DNA of 64,000 nucleotides, taken from contig CM054116.1 of assembly GCA_028673005.1 (NCBI GenBank), forward strand, positions 21,275,840 to 21,339,839. Reading direction: 5' to 3'. Under the pieces are notes generated by a model, which was given only the letters and a program-made list of their open reading frames with translations, was not told the DNA's origin and ran no database searches. Below are positions 54,683 to 64,000 of the stretch, in pieces; position 1 is the first letter of the stretch; the number at the start of each line of letters is the position of its first letter. The position numbers were made by a program, and so were the translations under genes. This DNA is from Tanypteryx hageni (Eukaryota; Arthropoda; Insecta; Odonata; Petaluridae).

Positions 54683-57600
54683 CTGGAGACAAAAAAACAG
54701 AGGGCATCAGTCAGGGCGTCGAGATCAAAGCCATCGCGTCTGCAAGAGACTTTGTGCCACTAATTGAGTGATCGGATCGCATCGGAGTTTTTGATGAGAT
54801 TATTTTAGTGCGATCGTAGCTCTTCATTGGTTAAATCGCAACGCGCTATAAAAACGAAGCTCGAAAGCAAACTTTCAATCGTCCTTTCGAAAAACAAGAA
54901 CGAACAGCAGACCGCAGTAAGCATGAGACGATGAACGCAAACGAAGGTGTTGGTGAAAATGTTATACAGATAGGCATAAGCTGGCATGAAGGATTCTGAA
55001 AAAGCAGGAGGAAAATTCTGCCTCGACTGGGAATCGAAACGCCCTATTCTGCTGAAGTGGGAGAACTAGTCTGTCTCGGTGATTCAGTAGTTAGAATATC
55101 CGTCCATCAAGTGGAAGACCCCGGTTCGATTCCCATTCGAGGCAGAATGTTTCTTATGCTTTTTCAGAAGACTTCATGAGGCGATGAGTTAATTAGGCTG
55201 ATGTGCATAGAAACGTTTAGCAAAAGCATATAGTGACGCAAATATTGATGAGGACAGAGTTGTACTCTGGTTGAAAGTGTTGAGTTCATTTATGTATTTT
55301 TCGACGACTCAATGACGGCACGGGTCTTCGATTTCTTTGAGCTCACCTCGCATGAGTCTTTTTGACCGTTAGCGTAGCCGGCGCATACGAAGCTATTTAG
55401 GATTGTCTTGGCGTGTCCAGCCGTTCGAAACATCTCCTGGCACACGGTATTCTCCATCACAGGAACCTGTACTTCCTGCAGCACGTTTGGGACGCCCCCA
55501 CCTGTGGGTCAGCAAAATGAAAATAAGGAAAATTAATTCAGACATTTTGAAAATTCAGTGAGCTTAAAGTTAAAACTTAGTGCATTGAATTTGCTTGTAT
55601 AGATAGCGAACATTGCCAATGTATTATAGTTAGAAAAGGATTTCAATATTGATTTTAGAATGGAAGTACGATGAGCTAATTATCATCAATTGAATATTTA
55701 AATTGTATTGGTGACCCAGCTAAATTCATTCATAAGCATGTTACCATAATTTTTAAGAACCATACCAATGCCTGACACAGGCCTAGATGCTTTATGACGG
55801 CCTTTCATCGACCAAAAGTTTTAACTCATAAAAGCTTAACTAAATTCTGACTATTATTCCTACTTTGCATTATCAGTTCATCTCAAAAGAGTCAAATGTT
55901 TCATTTACGGAATTTATTATCAATGAAAAAATGACCGTTTTCTATACATTATTCATTTACTCTACAGCAAGCGTTCTGTCGTCCACACTTCCAACCTCCT
56001 TGCCTGACATGTTCTCCCCGTCGATCTGACGAGATTTTCCTTGTTAGGAATTGAAAGGGAAGCACAGAACGAGTTCAAACAAGTAGGGATGTAGGTTATT
56101 AATTTTAAAATTTTAACAGTTTCGTGAAAATCGGCGTACACGCTACTATTTGAAGGATCATAACTTTTGATTGAAACCGGACATAAAGGTCTGTGACCAC
56201 GTGTTTTAAAGTGAATAAAGTATATTTTCCAATGGTATACAACAAACGCTACCTTTTGTTTAAAAACGTTAAGATATTTGCAATTAGATATTTTACTTGA
56301 AATTTGACCATTTTTCCACCAATTCACCGAAATTTAAATCACACCACGAGTTTCTATACATTTTCTACTGTAGGAAACCGTTTTTAGATAAATGGAACTG
56401 CAATTGGAACAATAAAATAATACAAAATTCAGCGCGCTGCGCCACTCGCAACGCGAGATCGTGACTAATACACAGCCTGAACGCTGATATTATGACAACG
56501 GTGTAGATAACGGTGGGTAGGAGAGTGTGCATGTGAATACACTTGATAGCAAATAGTTCAGTTTAGGTTAGTCCGTTGCGTTGTGCTGGAGTTATATCCT
56601 GTACTGGAGTTTTATTGTGTTGAAGTTTGAAGTTGATTCACATCACATTATAATTTCGTGAAAATCGAAGTCTGCGGTCAGGTAAGCATTGTTTGTTACT
56701 GTTTATTGTATATTTAAAGAGGTACAGTTATAACAACAGTGAAACGTTCAATTCTTCAAAACAGCTATACTAGTGATGATGAAAATCTTACGTATTATTT
56801 TCTATTGATCGCATAATTAGAGATGGCGCCGAAGTTTAAAACTGATCGCTCTTTCAATCCGCTACGACGTCCTCATAAGAAGATCTCAGTAGTACAGTTA
56901 AGTGTCAACTACAATGCTGCAACAGTGGGGACTGCAGATTGAATACCACAATACTATTGCTGAACATGGAAGTAATACCGAGACCGATATTGTGATGCTT
57001 CAAGAAACATCGCATTCACACGTAAACGAAACATTATCACATCTTGGTGAAAGTCCGGTAGTAAAGAGGAAGCTAAATCAATGGAAGTATGCTAAAGAAA
57101 AAATGATGAAAGTAGATAAAAGTGTAAAACGTATATTTTTAATGCCCACGCGTCGTCAGAGTCAAGCGAAAATAAGGAAGAAAATGAAAATACAATATTA
57201 GACAATTTAAAACAGGCGTTTAGTGAAAGATAAGAAAATTACAATTTTGACTGTGCTTCCCAGTAAGTGGTCCTATATGAAAATCAAAGAACATTTCAAT
57301 GCTACGAAGCATATGATTACTACAGCTATAGAATTCTCAAGAGAACGATATGTATTATCGCGACCGGACAGGAAGAAATATCAGTCTTTTTCGCAGGACA
57401 CATTAAATCTCATGAAAGCATTTTATGAACGGGATAATGTATCTCGCACTATGCCTGGAAAAGAAAGATTCTGTAACAGAAAGGCAAAATGGTCGTAAGG
57501 AGCACGTGCAAAAGAAATTAATATTGTATAGATATTTAAAAGACCAATATTATTATATTATTAATATATTAAAGTAGGATTTTCAAAGTTCGCACAACTC

Positions 57601-60600
57601 AGACCAGTACATTGTGTATTACCAGGTTCTTCAGGCACTCATAGTGTTTGTGTTTGTACAACTCACCAAAATGTAAAATTAATGATTGACTGTACCAGAA
57701 TACCAGTATTAACAGCAGAAGATCCACTACCTATAAAAACATACCGAAATTGCGTCGCAAGAGTTATATGCAACCCCCCAATGCCGTCGTGTTACTTTGG
57801 TACGTGTAGTACGTGCCCAGGGGCATCCGAATACGACGTCAATTGCAAAATGCCTTCGACAAAGCTATCGTCGATACTGTATTGTACAAACAGTGGGTTT
57901 TCGTGGACAGGACGACCCTTGAAACTATTCAGAAAGATGTTCCGGAATTCGTAGATGAGTTAATCTCAAAAGTGTTTGCTTTGAAAAAACATGCATTCAT
58001 CGCTCAACAACAGAATCCATTCTACAATGAAACGAAAAACAATTTACAAAAAGGTGAATATGTCGTCATTTGCGATTTTTCAGAAAATTACGCCTTTGTT
58101 GTACAAGATGAAGCCCCTGGTTTTCCTTGGAACAACAATCAGGCAACAATACAACCCTTTGTTATTTATTACGTTCATGAAGGCACAATTACCTGCAAAT
58201 CCTTTGTCTCAATTTCGGAATGCGTAAAACATGACACAGTTGCCGTGCATTTATTTCAAAAACCTTTGATTGAATTTCTTAGAAATACTTTTGAAATCGT
58301 GAATAAAATTTATTACTTTAATGACGGTGCATCCGGTCATTATAAAAATAAGAAAATTTTTATTAACATCTGTCGCCACGAAGAAGATTTTAAAGTTAAA
58401 GCCGAATGGCATTATTTTGCAACAGCCCACGGAAAAGGTCCTTGTAACGGCATTGGAGGAACTATAAAACGGCTTGCGGCCAGAGCGAGCCTTCAACATT
58501 TGCTGAAGGTCATATTCTAACGCCGAAGGATTTTTTTCTCTGGGCGAAATGTAATTTTCCATCAGTTGCATTTTCTTTTTTTACGTATGATGATCATAAA
58601 AGAGAAGATCTTGTAGAAGAACGATTTTGCCGAGCACGCATAGTTCGAGGAACATTATCTCTGCACGCCTGCATCCCACTTTCCAGAACTGAACTTTTCT
58701 ACAAAAAGTATTCCTTTGCAACTGACTATCAAACAGCTTTAGTATGTAATAATTTAAGGTTGTAATATATGAAACCCTACAATGTACTGTCAGTGAATAA
58801 AATATGACTTTGAATTTTGTATACATGTATTGTATATTGGCATGATACATTTAGTCACCCATTGCAGTCCCACTTATCTGAAAACGGTTTCCTACAGTAG
58901 AAAGTGTATAAAAACTCGTGATGTGATTTAAATTTCAGTCAATTGGGGGAAAGAGGGTCATGTTAAACATCTAATTGCAAATATCTTAACTTTGTTACAC
59001 CATTGAAAACTACTATTCATTCACTTTAAAACGCGTGGTCACCGACCTTTCTCACATGTGTTGTTCAAAAGTTATCTACATCTACATGATATCCTGCAAG
59101 TCACCTTTTTGGTGGATGGTAGGAGGTGCACTGCACCAAGGGTCCATAATTATCCTACGTTGTTATGTTATGATCCTTCAAAGAGTCGTGTGTACGCCGA
59201 TTTTCACGAAACTGTTAGAACTTTAAAAATTAATAACTCGAAAACAAAAATATATAGTTGGGAGGCTGTAACTTCACAGATTTTTGTTTCTCGAGGATGT
59301 TAACAAGCATGCAAAATTTCAGAATTTTTAAAAAATACGAGGCCACTCACTGTCCGAAATTCCGTGGAATGGCCCGTATAAAGTATGACCACGTGACACA
59401 TTAGTCGGTCTTGCGTTGCGAGTGGCGCAGCGCACTGAATTTTGTATTATTTTATTATGTTCCAATTGCAGTCCCATTTATCTAAAACGGTTTCCTACAG
59501 TAGAAAGTGTATAGAAACTCGTGGTGTGATTTAAATTTCGGTCAATTGGCGGGAAGGGGGTCAAATTTTAAGTTAAGTTATTCACTTTAAAACACGTGGT
59601 CAGAGACCTTTATACCCTGTTTCGTTCAAAAGTTATGATCTTTAAAAGAGTCGCGTGTATGCCGATTTTCACGAAACTGTTAAAATTTAAAAAATTAATA
59701 ACTCGAAAACAAAAATAGTTGGGAGGCTGTAACTTCACGAATTTTATTTTCTCGAAGGTGTTAACAAGTATGCAAAATTTTAGAATTTTAAAACATTTTC
59801 ACCTTTTTTTGTCCGAAATGCCGTGGAATGGCCCATACACAGGTTTTCCATGGTACAGAAGCTCTCTTCTTCAAATTCGTCGTAACATAATCGTATATTA
59901 ACGTATTTGCTATGAAATCAAAAAATTATTTTTCCAAAAAAGTGTGCAGTCCTGCTATTTAGATCCGTTTTAAACATGTTAATTTCGTTTTGTCATTCTA
60001 TACTCGCCCTACAAACTAAATTTCTTAGAAATCGGATCAGCCAATACCTTCCAAATTCATAGTTACAGAAAAATTCTAACCTTAATATTGTGGTAGCCCT
60101 GTTTAATCGACCCGGTTGAAATATGCTATTTTGGTTATTTATTTATATTGAAGATTATATATACCATATTTGGTTAAAATCAATGCCTTCAATTCTCTAG
60201 AAACACGTGTAAAAGAAATATTATTTTACCTTTTACTGTGGTATTTCTGCTATTTAGCTCCGCTTTAAACATCTTGATTTTATCATGGTATGCCGTACAA
60301 ATATTATATACAAAATTTAGTTGAAGCCAATTCCTTCCAAATCCTTAATAACTGAAAGAGTTGAATTTGTAATTGTGGCATCCCTACTTGGCTGATTCGG
60401 TTTAAATACGCTAATATGGTTCTGTTTATATGTGTACATTGTGAGTATTAAATTTGGCTAAAATTGATGTGAACAGTTCAACACAAATACCTGTAAAAAG
60501 AAACATTTATAACTTCTATTGTGGCAGCCCTGCTTTCTATATCTATAAAAAACTTCTATTTTGTTATTTTATGTTTCATGCCTCTTTTATACAAAATTTC

Positions 60601-63600
60601 GTTGAAATTGGTTGAACCAATTCCTTCCAAATTCATAATTATCAAAACATTTTATTTTGTAATTGTGGCACCCCTGTCGATCCAGTCCAAATAAGTCATT
60701 TTGGTGATTTATTTATATGAAGATTCTATGTACCAAATTTGGTTGAAATCGGTTTAGCCAATTCTTCCTTGATATATGCGTACGGACGGACGGACATCAC
60801 GAAGATAATAGTGCTTTTCAGCAATGACGAAAAGCACTAAAAATTTACGTATATTCTGGCTCTTAAAACTGTATGTGGAAGCGGAAAAGTGAGGAAGGAA
60901 TTGACTTATTATTTAGGAATCGTATAAATTGAGGGATGTCAGATTTCCGAGAACTTGATTAACGCACTCTTTTTGGTGATGAAACACTACTATTTGAAAA
61001 AGCCGTAGAATATCAAAGGGATGAACCGAAGTAAAACAACTCCTGCAGCCCTTTGAACCCGCATTCGATAAGCGTCACAGCGAAGACAGACAAAGGACTT
61101 TATTTAGGCCGAAATTGAGATTATTTAATAGGGTTGGACAAACCGCATCTCGCGAGCAGCAATCGGCTCTTTTAACTTAGTATGGGACTTTTTTGAATTT
61201 CCATTCAGAGGCGTGTCAACGCTTTTCACTACAGAAAACACAATGACGTAGTGTGACTAAAATTTATGAGAACAGAATATGTCATGCGGCTCTGGAACTT
61301 CTGAAGATTATGCGGCTCCGAGGGTAAGTTAGTTTAGCCACCCCTGCTATATAGTCCTTTCTTACATTTAACCCTTTTGCCATGTAATTACAATATTTAC
61401 ATATTAAAAACAAATTAATTACACACGAATTACAATTAAATACATATTAATTACATATTGATTATGCATTGGTTAATAGATCCTTGAGCATTACCATAGA
61501 ACAGGGGCGGCCAACTTGCGGCCCGCGGGCCAAATGCCTCTTAGCAATTTCATGCGGCCCACCACCAGTGTTTCGTAGTTTTCGAAACTTTTTCATTTTT
61601 ATTTTGATTTTCCCACCAAATGTTATTTTATATCTATCTATCTAACATGTTAAAATGTCTAACATTAATTTGAGATCCCTTAATAAATATTTCTCAAGTC
61701 TAATAGGTTCTTTTTAATTTTGTTTTTGATCTTTTCTCAAAGGTATTTCCAAGATTGAATTCCATCATTATTCATAATATTGTAATGTTAATCTTAAAAA
61801 CCTAATTTTAACTTCATTTTCACTGATATGGTGTCTAGGAATCTCTAAGTAACCTTCGATTTAACTTAAATGCACACCGTCGCAGCATTGACAATTTTCA
61901 ATGCGGCCCACCGAAGGCTTCGCTGCCACCAATGCGGCCCATCAAATAGAAAAGATTGCCCACCACTGCCATAGAATATTGTTAGTTTTGTGGGTCGAAA
62001 AAACTGTGCATCAGCCTTATTTGAACACAGAAAAAAATGTCCCACTGCGGAAAACACTTACGAAGAGAAGAGAGGTAAAAAAACCGCGAAATATTACTAA
62101 GCTGTTCAAAGAAAAAAATAGTAATTTGAAAGAAAGAGAAAAATCATGTATAAATACATCATCATCATCATAGGTAGTCTGTCTGTAGACAGGTCCGTGA
62201 TTATTCATGGTTAAACCTGGTTCTCCATATACTCCTATTTTCCGCTGTCTTCATATCTTGATAACTCTCTTTCCCTTTCAAATCGTGTATCAGCTGAAAC
62301 CTTTTCCTACCTCTTTCCCTTTTTCCATCTAGTTTTCCTTCTAACGCGTCTGTAAACACTCTTTTCAGGTAATGTTCAACCCAGTTTGCGTTCCTCTTTC
62401 TAATAGTCAGTATAATCATTCGCTTCTCTCCTACTCTTCGTAGCAATACATCGTTTTTCATCCTATCTGTCCATTTTATCTTCAGCATTCTCCTCCAAGT
62501 CCACATTTCAAAGCTTTCCAAGTATTTGATGTCCATGTTTCTGCACCGTACAAACCTATACTCCATACATAGCATTTTATGAACTTCTTGCGGATATCTT
62601 CCCTTATATTCCCCGTAAGTAGGTGTTTCTTTCTTTTGAAAGCCGCTTTTGCTTTTCCTATTCTAGTCCTGATCTCATCCGTACATTTTGCTTCTCTTGT
62701 TATGATAAATACATATGTACATAGGTTAATATCCATATAAGGGAGGGGGTGAGAGGGAAATGGAGATAGTAGGATAAGATATACCTGAGTGAATAAAGAG
62801 TAATTACAAAAGATGAAAATAGAGAACCCTCGCGAACCAGATGACTCACCGTATTTGAGCCTTCCCCATCCGGTGACGGTGGCGATTCGCCCTTTGAACT
62901 CCTCGTTTTCCCTCGGCATGCAGATGGGGACAATGTGCTGCTGGTAGGTGACTGGGGAGTCCAGTTCGAGGAGAGCCAGGTCGTTCTCGAAGGTGGCGGC
63001 GTCGTATCGCCTGTGGACTATCACGCGCCGCACGTTCCTCGTGATGGCGCGGCGCGATTCCAGCTCACTCGTGAGGTCGTATTCGCCAAATACGGCGATG
63101 AGGGATGCGAGGAACCTGCGAAATCGGAATCACGCAGTGAGCACGCGAGTCGCAACGACAGAAAGGAACGTTTAATTGGCGTTTTAGGGAAAATGACCGT
63201 TTTAAATGGCGAATAAAATTAATTTTAATTATTTCAAAAATGAAATAGTTCGGGGCTGAAATTTCATAACTAAATATTTTTTAAGATAATAGACTTGACA
63301 GTTATCGATCCAACAATGACGTAAATTTCCCTGTATCAGGATCCCTTCATCCAGGGGAAGGCGGAAGAGGGGAGAATGGGGAAGGGGGGGCGGGGATGCT
63401 CCCCTAACTCTCACCCTGGCTGGCAATGGGCGGCCGTCATGACGTATCTCGAAGTGATGAGCACTCCCCCGCACTTGTTTTTCGTAAACAGTCCCAGCCA
63501 CGTGGACTCCCTCACCAGCACCTGCCACGGCCACTCCCCGAACGTGGACCCCTTTCCTCCGACTATCCTTCCCGCCTTCTTCCCGGAACCGGAAGTCTTC

Positions 63601-63622
63601 ATGAGAGGCCTCACGCCGCATT
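54518..63622 (-). CDS. flz: Filzig-like trypsin-family serine protease, last four exons
   Basis: Spliced product visible here: 263 residues. CGVRPLM starts exon 63622-63415. The activation site KKAGR/IVGG is at residues 18/19, H65 lies in TAAHC, D114 in ENDLALLEL, and S212 in DSCEGDSGGP. D206, six residues before the Ser, predicts cleavage after Arg or Lys. The C-terminus reads CAAPYLPGVYMRTTYYKPWL and then SITGVE. The motifs LGLFTKNKCGGVLIT and PNVLQEVQVPVMEN and this terminus match my recollection of insect filzig, an extracellular epithelial protease of apical/airway matrix remodelling, more closely than Stubble or clip-domain proteases. The usual SWG before C237 is SHG. Introns are 299, 7348 and 664 bp; the N-terminal exons lie beyond 64000. 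Confidence 0.9.
54973..55185. mobile_element. Inverted pair of tRNA-derived SINE pieces in flz intron
   Basis: The right copy (plus strand) has a tRNA-like head at 55073-55145. GTCTCGG can pair with CGAGGC as an acceptor stem, with D-arm-like TTCAGTAGTTAGAATATCC and B box GGTTCGATTCC. GCAGAATGTTTC and CTTTTTCAGAAGACTTCATG follow. The left copy (54973-55038, minus strand) repeats TCGATTCCCAGTCGAGGCAG and CTTTTTCAGAATCCTTCATG. Arms of about 60 bp are separated by roughly 87 bp, so the intron transcript could fold into a long hairpin. A third relative is at 39050. Confidence 0.8.
55347..55501 (-). CDS. flz: flz exon (VLQEVQVPV to DSCE)
   Basis: The acceptor CCCACAG is at 55508-55502 and the donor GAG/GTGAGC at 55347/55346. 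It encodes GGVPNVLQEVQVPVMENTVC, FVCAGYANGQKDSCE and the disulphide Cys between them. The phase matches both neighbouring exons. Confidence 0.93.
55510..56094. other. flz intron, nothing recognised
   Basis: Unique AT-rich intron sequence to the right of the 55501 acceptor. Confidence 0.5.
56095..56470 (-). repeat. Left inverted arm of the 56-60 kb element
   Basis: About 375 bases. Its inner edge carries GTTGCGAGTGGCGCAGCGCG in reverse complement, matching the 59415-59440 stretch of the right arm. Confidence 0.85.
56823..58765 (+). pseudogene. DDE/D-like transposase-type protein, family unnamed
   Basis: Broken frames read one protein. The early part is charged (KWSYMKIKEHFNATKHMITT, SRERYVLSRPDRKKYQSFSQ). 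Around 57575-57690 is KVGFSKFAQLRPVHCVLPGS, then GTHSVCVCTTHQNVKLMIDC, and then a CYFGTCSTCPG cysteine block. After a frameshift near 57830 comes VVICDFSENYAFVVQDE, then YYFNDGASGHYKNKKIFINI and AEWHYFATAHGKGPCNGIGG. The tail after about 58513 is ILTPKDFFLWA and FCRARIVRGTLSLHACIP. I recall the KF-ELRP, CVCTxHQN and HGKGPCDGxGG signatures from recurrent unannotated arthropod and cnidarian proteins. The Asp positions in CDFSENY and FNDGA fit an RNase H-like nuclease; the usual PCDG reads PCNG here. Confidence 0.75.
58847..59395 (+). repeat. Inner right arm of the 56-60 kb element
   Basis: Starts ATTTAGTCACCCATTGCAGT and lacks the GTTGCGAGTGGCGCAGCGC block present in the other two arms. An insertion at about 59082-59172 (CCTGCAAGTCACCTTTTTGG and beyond) interrupts it. 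Confidence 0.8.
59400..59840 (+). repeat. Outer right arm of the 56-60 kb element
   Basis: Complete arm from ATTAGTCGGTCTTGCGTTGC to GTCCGAAATGCCGTGGAATGG. A direct repeat of the inner right arm, and an inverted partner of 56095-56470. Confidence 0.85.
59940..60850 (+). mobile_element. Tandem-repeat element with 3' hairpin (HINE/DINE-like)
   Basis: About six units of roughly 145-155 bp, each with a TGTGGYANCCCTG-like block, a GGTTTAAATANGYTAATATG-like block and GGTTGAAATCGGTTNAGCCA followed by ATTCCTTCCAAATTC. They lead into a CGGACGGACGGACATCACG stretch and a terminal hairpin AGTGCTTTTC/GAAAAGCACT followed by AAAAAT. A shorter inverted copy is at 16399-16805. Variable tandem cores before a 3' hairpin are characteristic of Helentron-associated DINE/HINE elements; this assignment is my inference. 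Confidence 0.75.
60851..61501. other. flz intron, nothing recognised
   Basis: No coding or repeat features apart from the target duplication copy 61494-61501 (CCATAGAA). Confidence 0.5.
61502..61968. mobile_element. hAT MITE, 467 bp, perfect 8-bp target duplication
   Basis: CCATAGAA is present at 61494-61501 and 61969-61976. The left end is CAGGGGCGGCCAACTTGCGG; the right end in reverse complement is CAGTGGTGGGCAATC. Both continue into GCGGCCC-rich subterminal blocks. There is no coding capacity; it would depend on a hAT transposase in trans. Confidence 0.92.
62155..62705 (-). pseudogene. LINE ORF2 C-terminal fragment in flz intron
   Basis: Frames read the region after the RT in arthropod RTE/Jockey-like LINEs: CTDEIRTRIGKAKAAFKRKK, FIKCYVWSIGLYGAETWT, then after a frameshift near 62545 LESFEMWTWRRMLKIKWTDR, RNANWVEHYLK and KLDGKRERGRKRFQLI. 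The 3' end runs into a short (GATGAT)n tail at 62157-62172 on the minus strand. The fragment is strongly 5'-truncated, as usual for LINE insertions. Confidence 0.87.
62850..63115 (-). CDS. flz: flz exon (catalytic Asp)
   Basis: The acceptor TTTCGCAG precedes GTTCCTCGCATCC and the donor is TACG/GTGAGT at 62850/62849. It encodes FLASLIAVFGEYDLTSELES, then YDAATFENDLALLELD with the catalytic Asp, and TVTGWGRLKYG. The split Gly codons at both ends complete correctly (QPG-F and KYG-G). Confidence 0.95.
63415..63622 (-). CDS. flz: flz exon (activation site and catalytic His)
   Basis: The acceptor CGCTCGCAG precedes AATGCGGCGTGAGG and the donor is CAGCCAGG/GTGAGA at 63415/63414. It encodes the interchain Cys (CGVRPL), the KKAGR/IVGG activation cleavage site, EWPWQVLVRESTWLGLF and YVMTAAHCQPG. 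The first two bases complete a codon from an exon beyond the window. Confidence 0.95.
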
Positions 63623-64000
63623 CTGCGAGCGGAAAAACGAGAGAGGGAAAGTTAGAAAAAGTCATTCCCAAATCGGTCGCTTAGAATCCGAAACTTCACG
63701 CCTTGTATGTCGGGGTTCGAGTCACGGTGGGGACGATTTGTCGTGAATAGAAGAGGAATATCTCTTTGAGAATGTCCCAGAAATCGAATGGCTGAATTAA
63801 TGTATCATTATAAAATGTTCATTCCTCTCTGCAGCCGTGTATAAACAGATTTCGAGAATGTGATATTCGAAACGGCAGAGTATACGGATGCTGCTTCCAC
63901 CAAAGAGGCGTGGATCATATTAGTGAGAGCAAATACTTAGTTCCTTGGAGACAAAATAATATCGGGAGAGCTGAGCAAGTGTGTATAAATCGGCGAAGTT
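63623..64000. other. flz intron, upstream side
   Basis: No exon recognised. A B-box-like GGTTCGAGTCACGG at 63714 suggests a decayed tRNA-derived retroposon. Confidence 0.5.

Larger units (their letters stand above)
56095..59840 (+). mobile_element. Long-TIR transposon encoding an unassigned DDE/D-like protein
   Basis: A left arm (56095-56470) is inverted relative to two tandem right arms (58847-59395 and 59400-59840). All share TTTCACGAAACTGTTA, AACGGTTTCCTACAGTAGAA and CACTTTAAAACRCGTGGTCA. The space between the arms holds one broken gene (56823-58765). Long inverted repeats plus an internal RNase H-like protein suggest a DNA transposon. I could not find a clean target duplication, and the middle right arm has a foreign insert of about 90 bp (59082-59172). 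Confidence 0.75.

Noticed and set aside
63690..63740. tRNA-like B box GGTTCGAGTCACGG
   Set aside because: No A box or related body found; too little to call a SINE.
1..64000. CRISPR array, operons or bacterial genes
   Set aside because: No spaced identical repeats of CRISPR type; introns with GT-AG sites and SINE/LINE content show a eukaryotic genome.

Overview
This is an AT-rich animal nuclear window, almost certainly from an insect. The only host gene I can name is the 3' part of a filzig-like (flz) serine protease on the minus strand at the right end. Four exons with consensus splice sites (63622-63415, 63115-62850, 55501-55347, 54682-54518) join in frame into 263 residues: an activation site, the complete trypsin fold and a stop codon. 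The upstream exons lie beyond base 64000. Nearly everything else is transposable-element sequence of many ages, plus simple and tandem repeats. I found no bacterial features, CRISPR array, rRNA or convincing functional tRNA gene.

Layout. 1-138 is a 21-bp minisatellite. 2094-2758 holds weak minus-strand candidate exons around an unusual 40-bp-arm palindrome. 6513-12761 is a young but inactivated Gypsy-type LTR retrotransposon on the minus strand with a 4-bp target duplication; its pol has a large internal deletion and several frameshifts. 13990-14880, 20050-22137 and 43536-44640 are decayed hAT (DUF4371/ZMYM-like) transposases, and 22400-22926 is a PIF/Harbinger nuclease fragment abutting one of them. 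17.7-33.3 kb carries about ten copies of one AT-rich family that ends in a hairpin followed by CTAG, possibly a non-autonomous Helitron. LINE reverse-transcriptase pieces lie at 19.4, 29.2-30.2 (split by a SINE), 49.4-50.5, 51.4-52.4 and 62.2-62.7 kb.

35104-38009 is a hAT element with a perfect 8-bp target duplication, matching termini and an N-terminally truncated transposase. 39503-42640 is a P-element-like transposon with an uninterrupted 711-codon THAP/P-type transposase, terminal inverted repeats and a target duplication, inserted inside a tRNA-derived SINE. About 150 bp to its right is what looks like the excision footprint of another copy of the same family. 45270-46830 is a Penelope-like fragment (RT tail plus GIY-YIG nuclease) between inverted repeats, with a hammerhead-ribozyme-like motif.

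The 7.3-kb flz intron between the second and third visible exons has absorbed an element with roughly 370-bp inverted repeats encoding a DDE/D-like protein I cannot assign to a named superfamily (56095-59840), a hairpin-ended element with about six tandem units of roughly 150 bp (59940-60850), a 467-bp hAT MITE with a perfect target duplication (61502-61968), and a LINE 3' end (62155-62705). The genes do not form an operon or pathway; the window is one host gene embedded in layered mobile elements.
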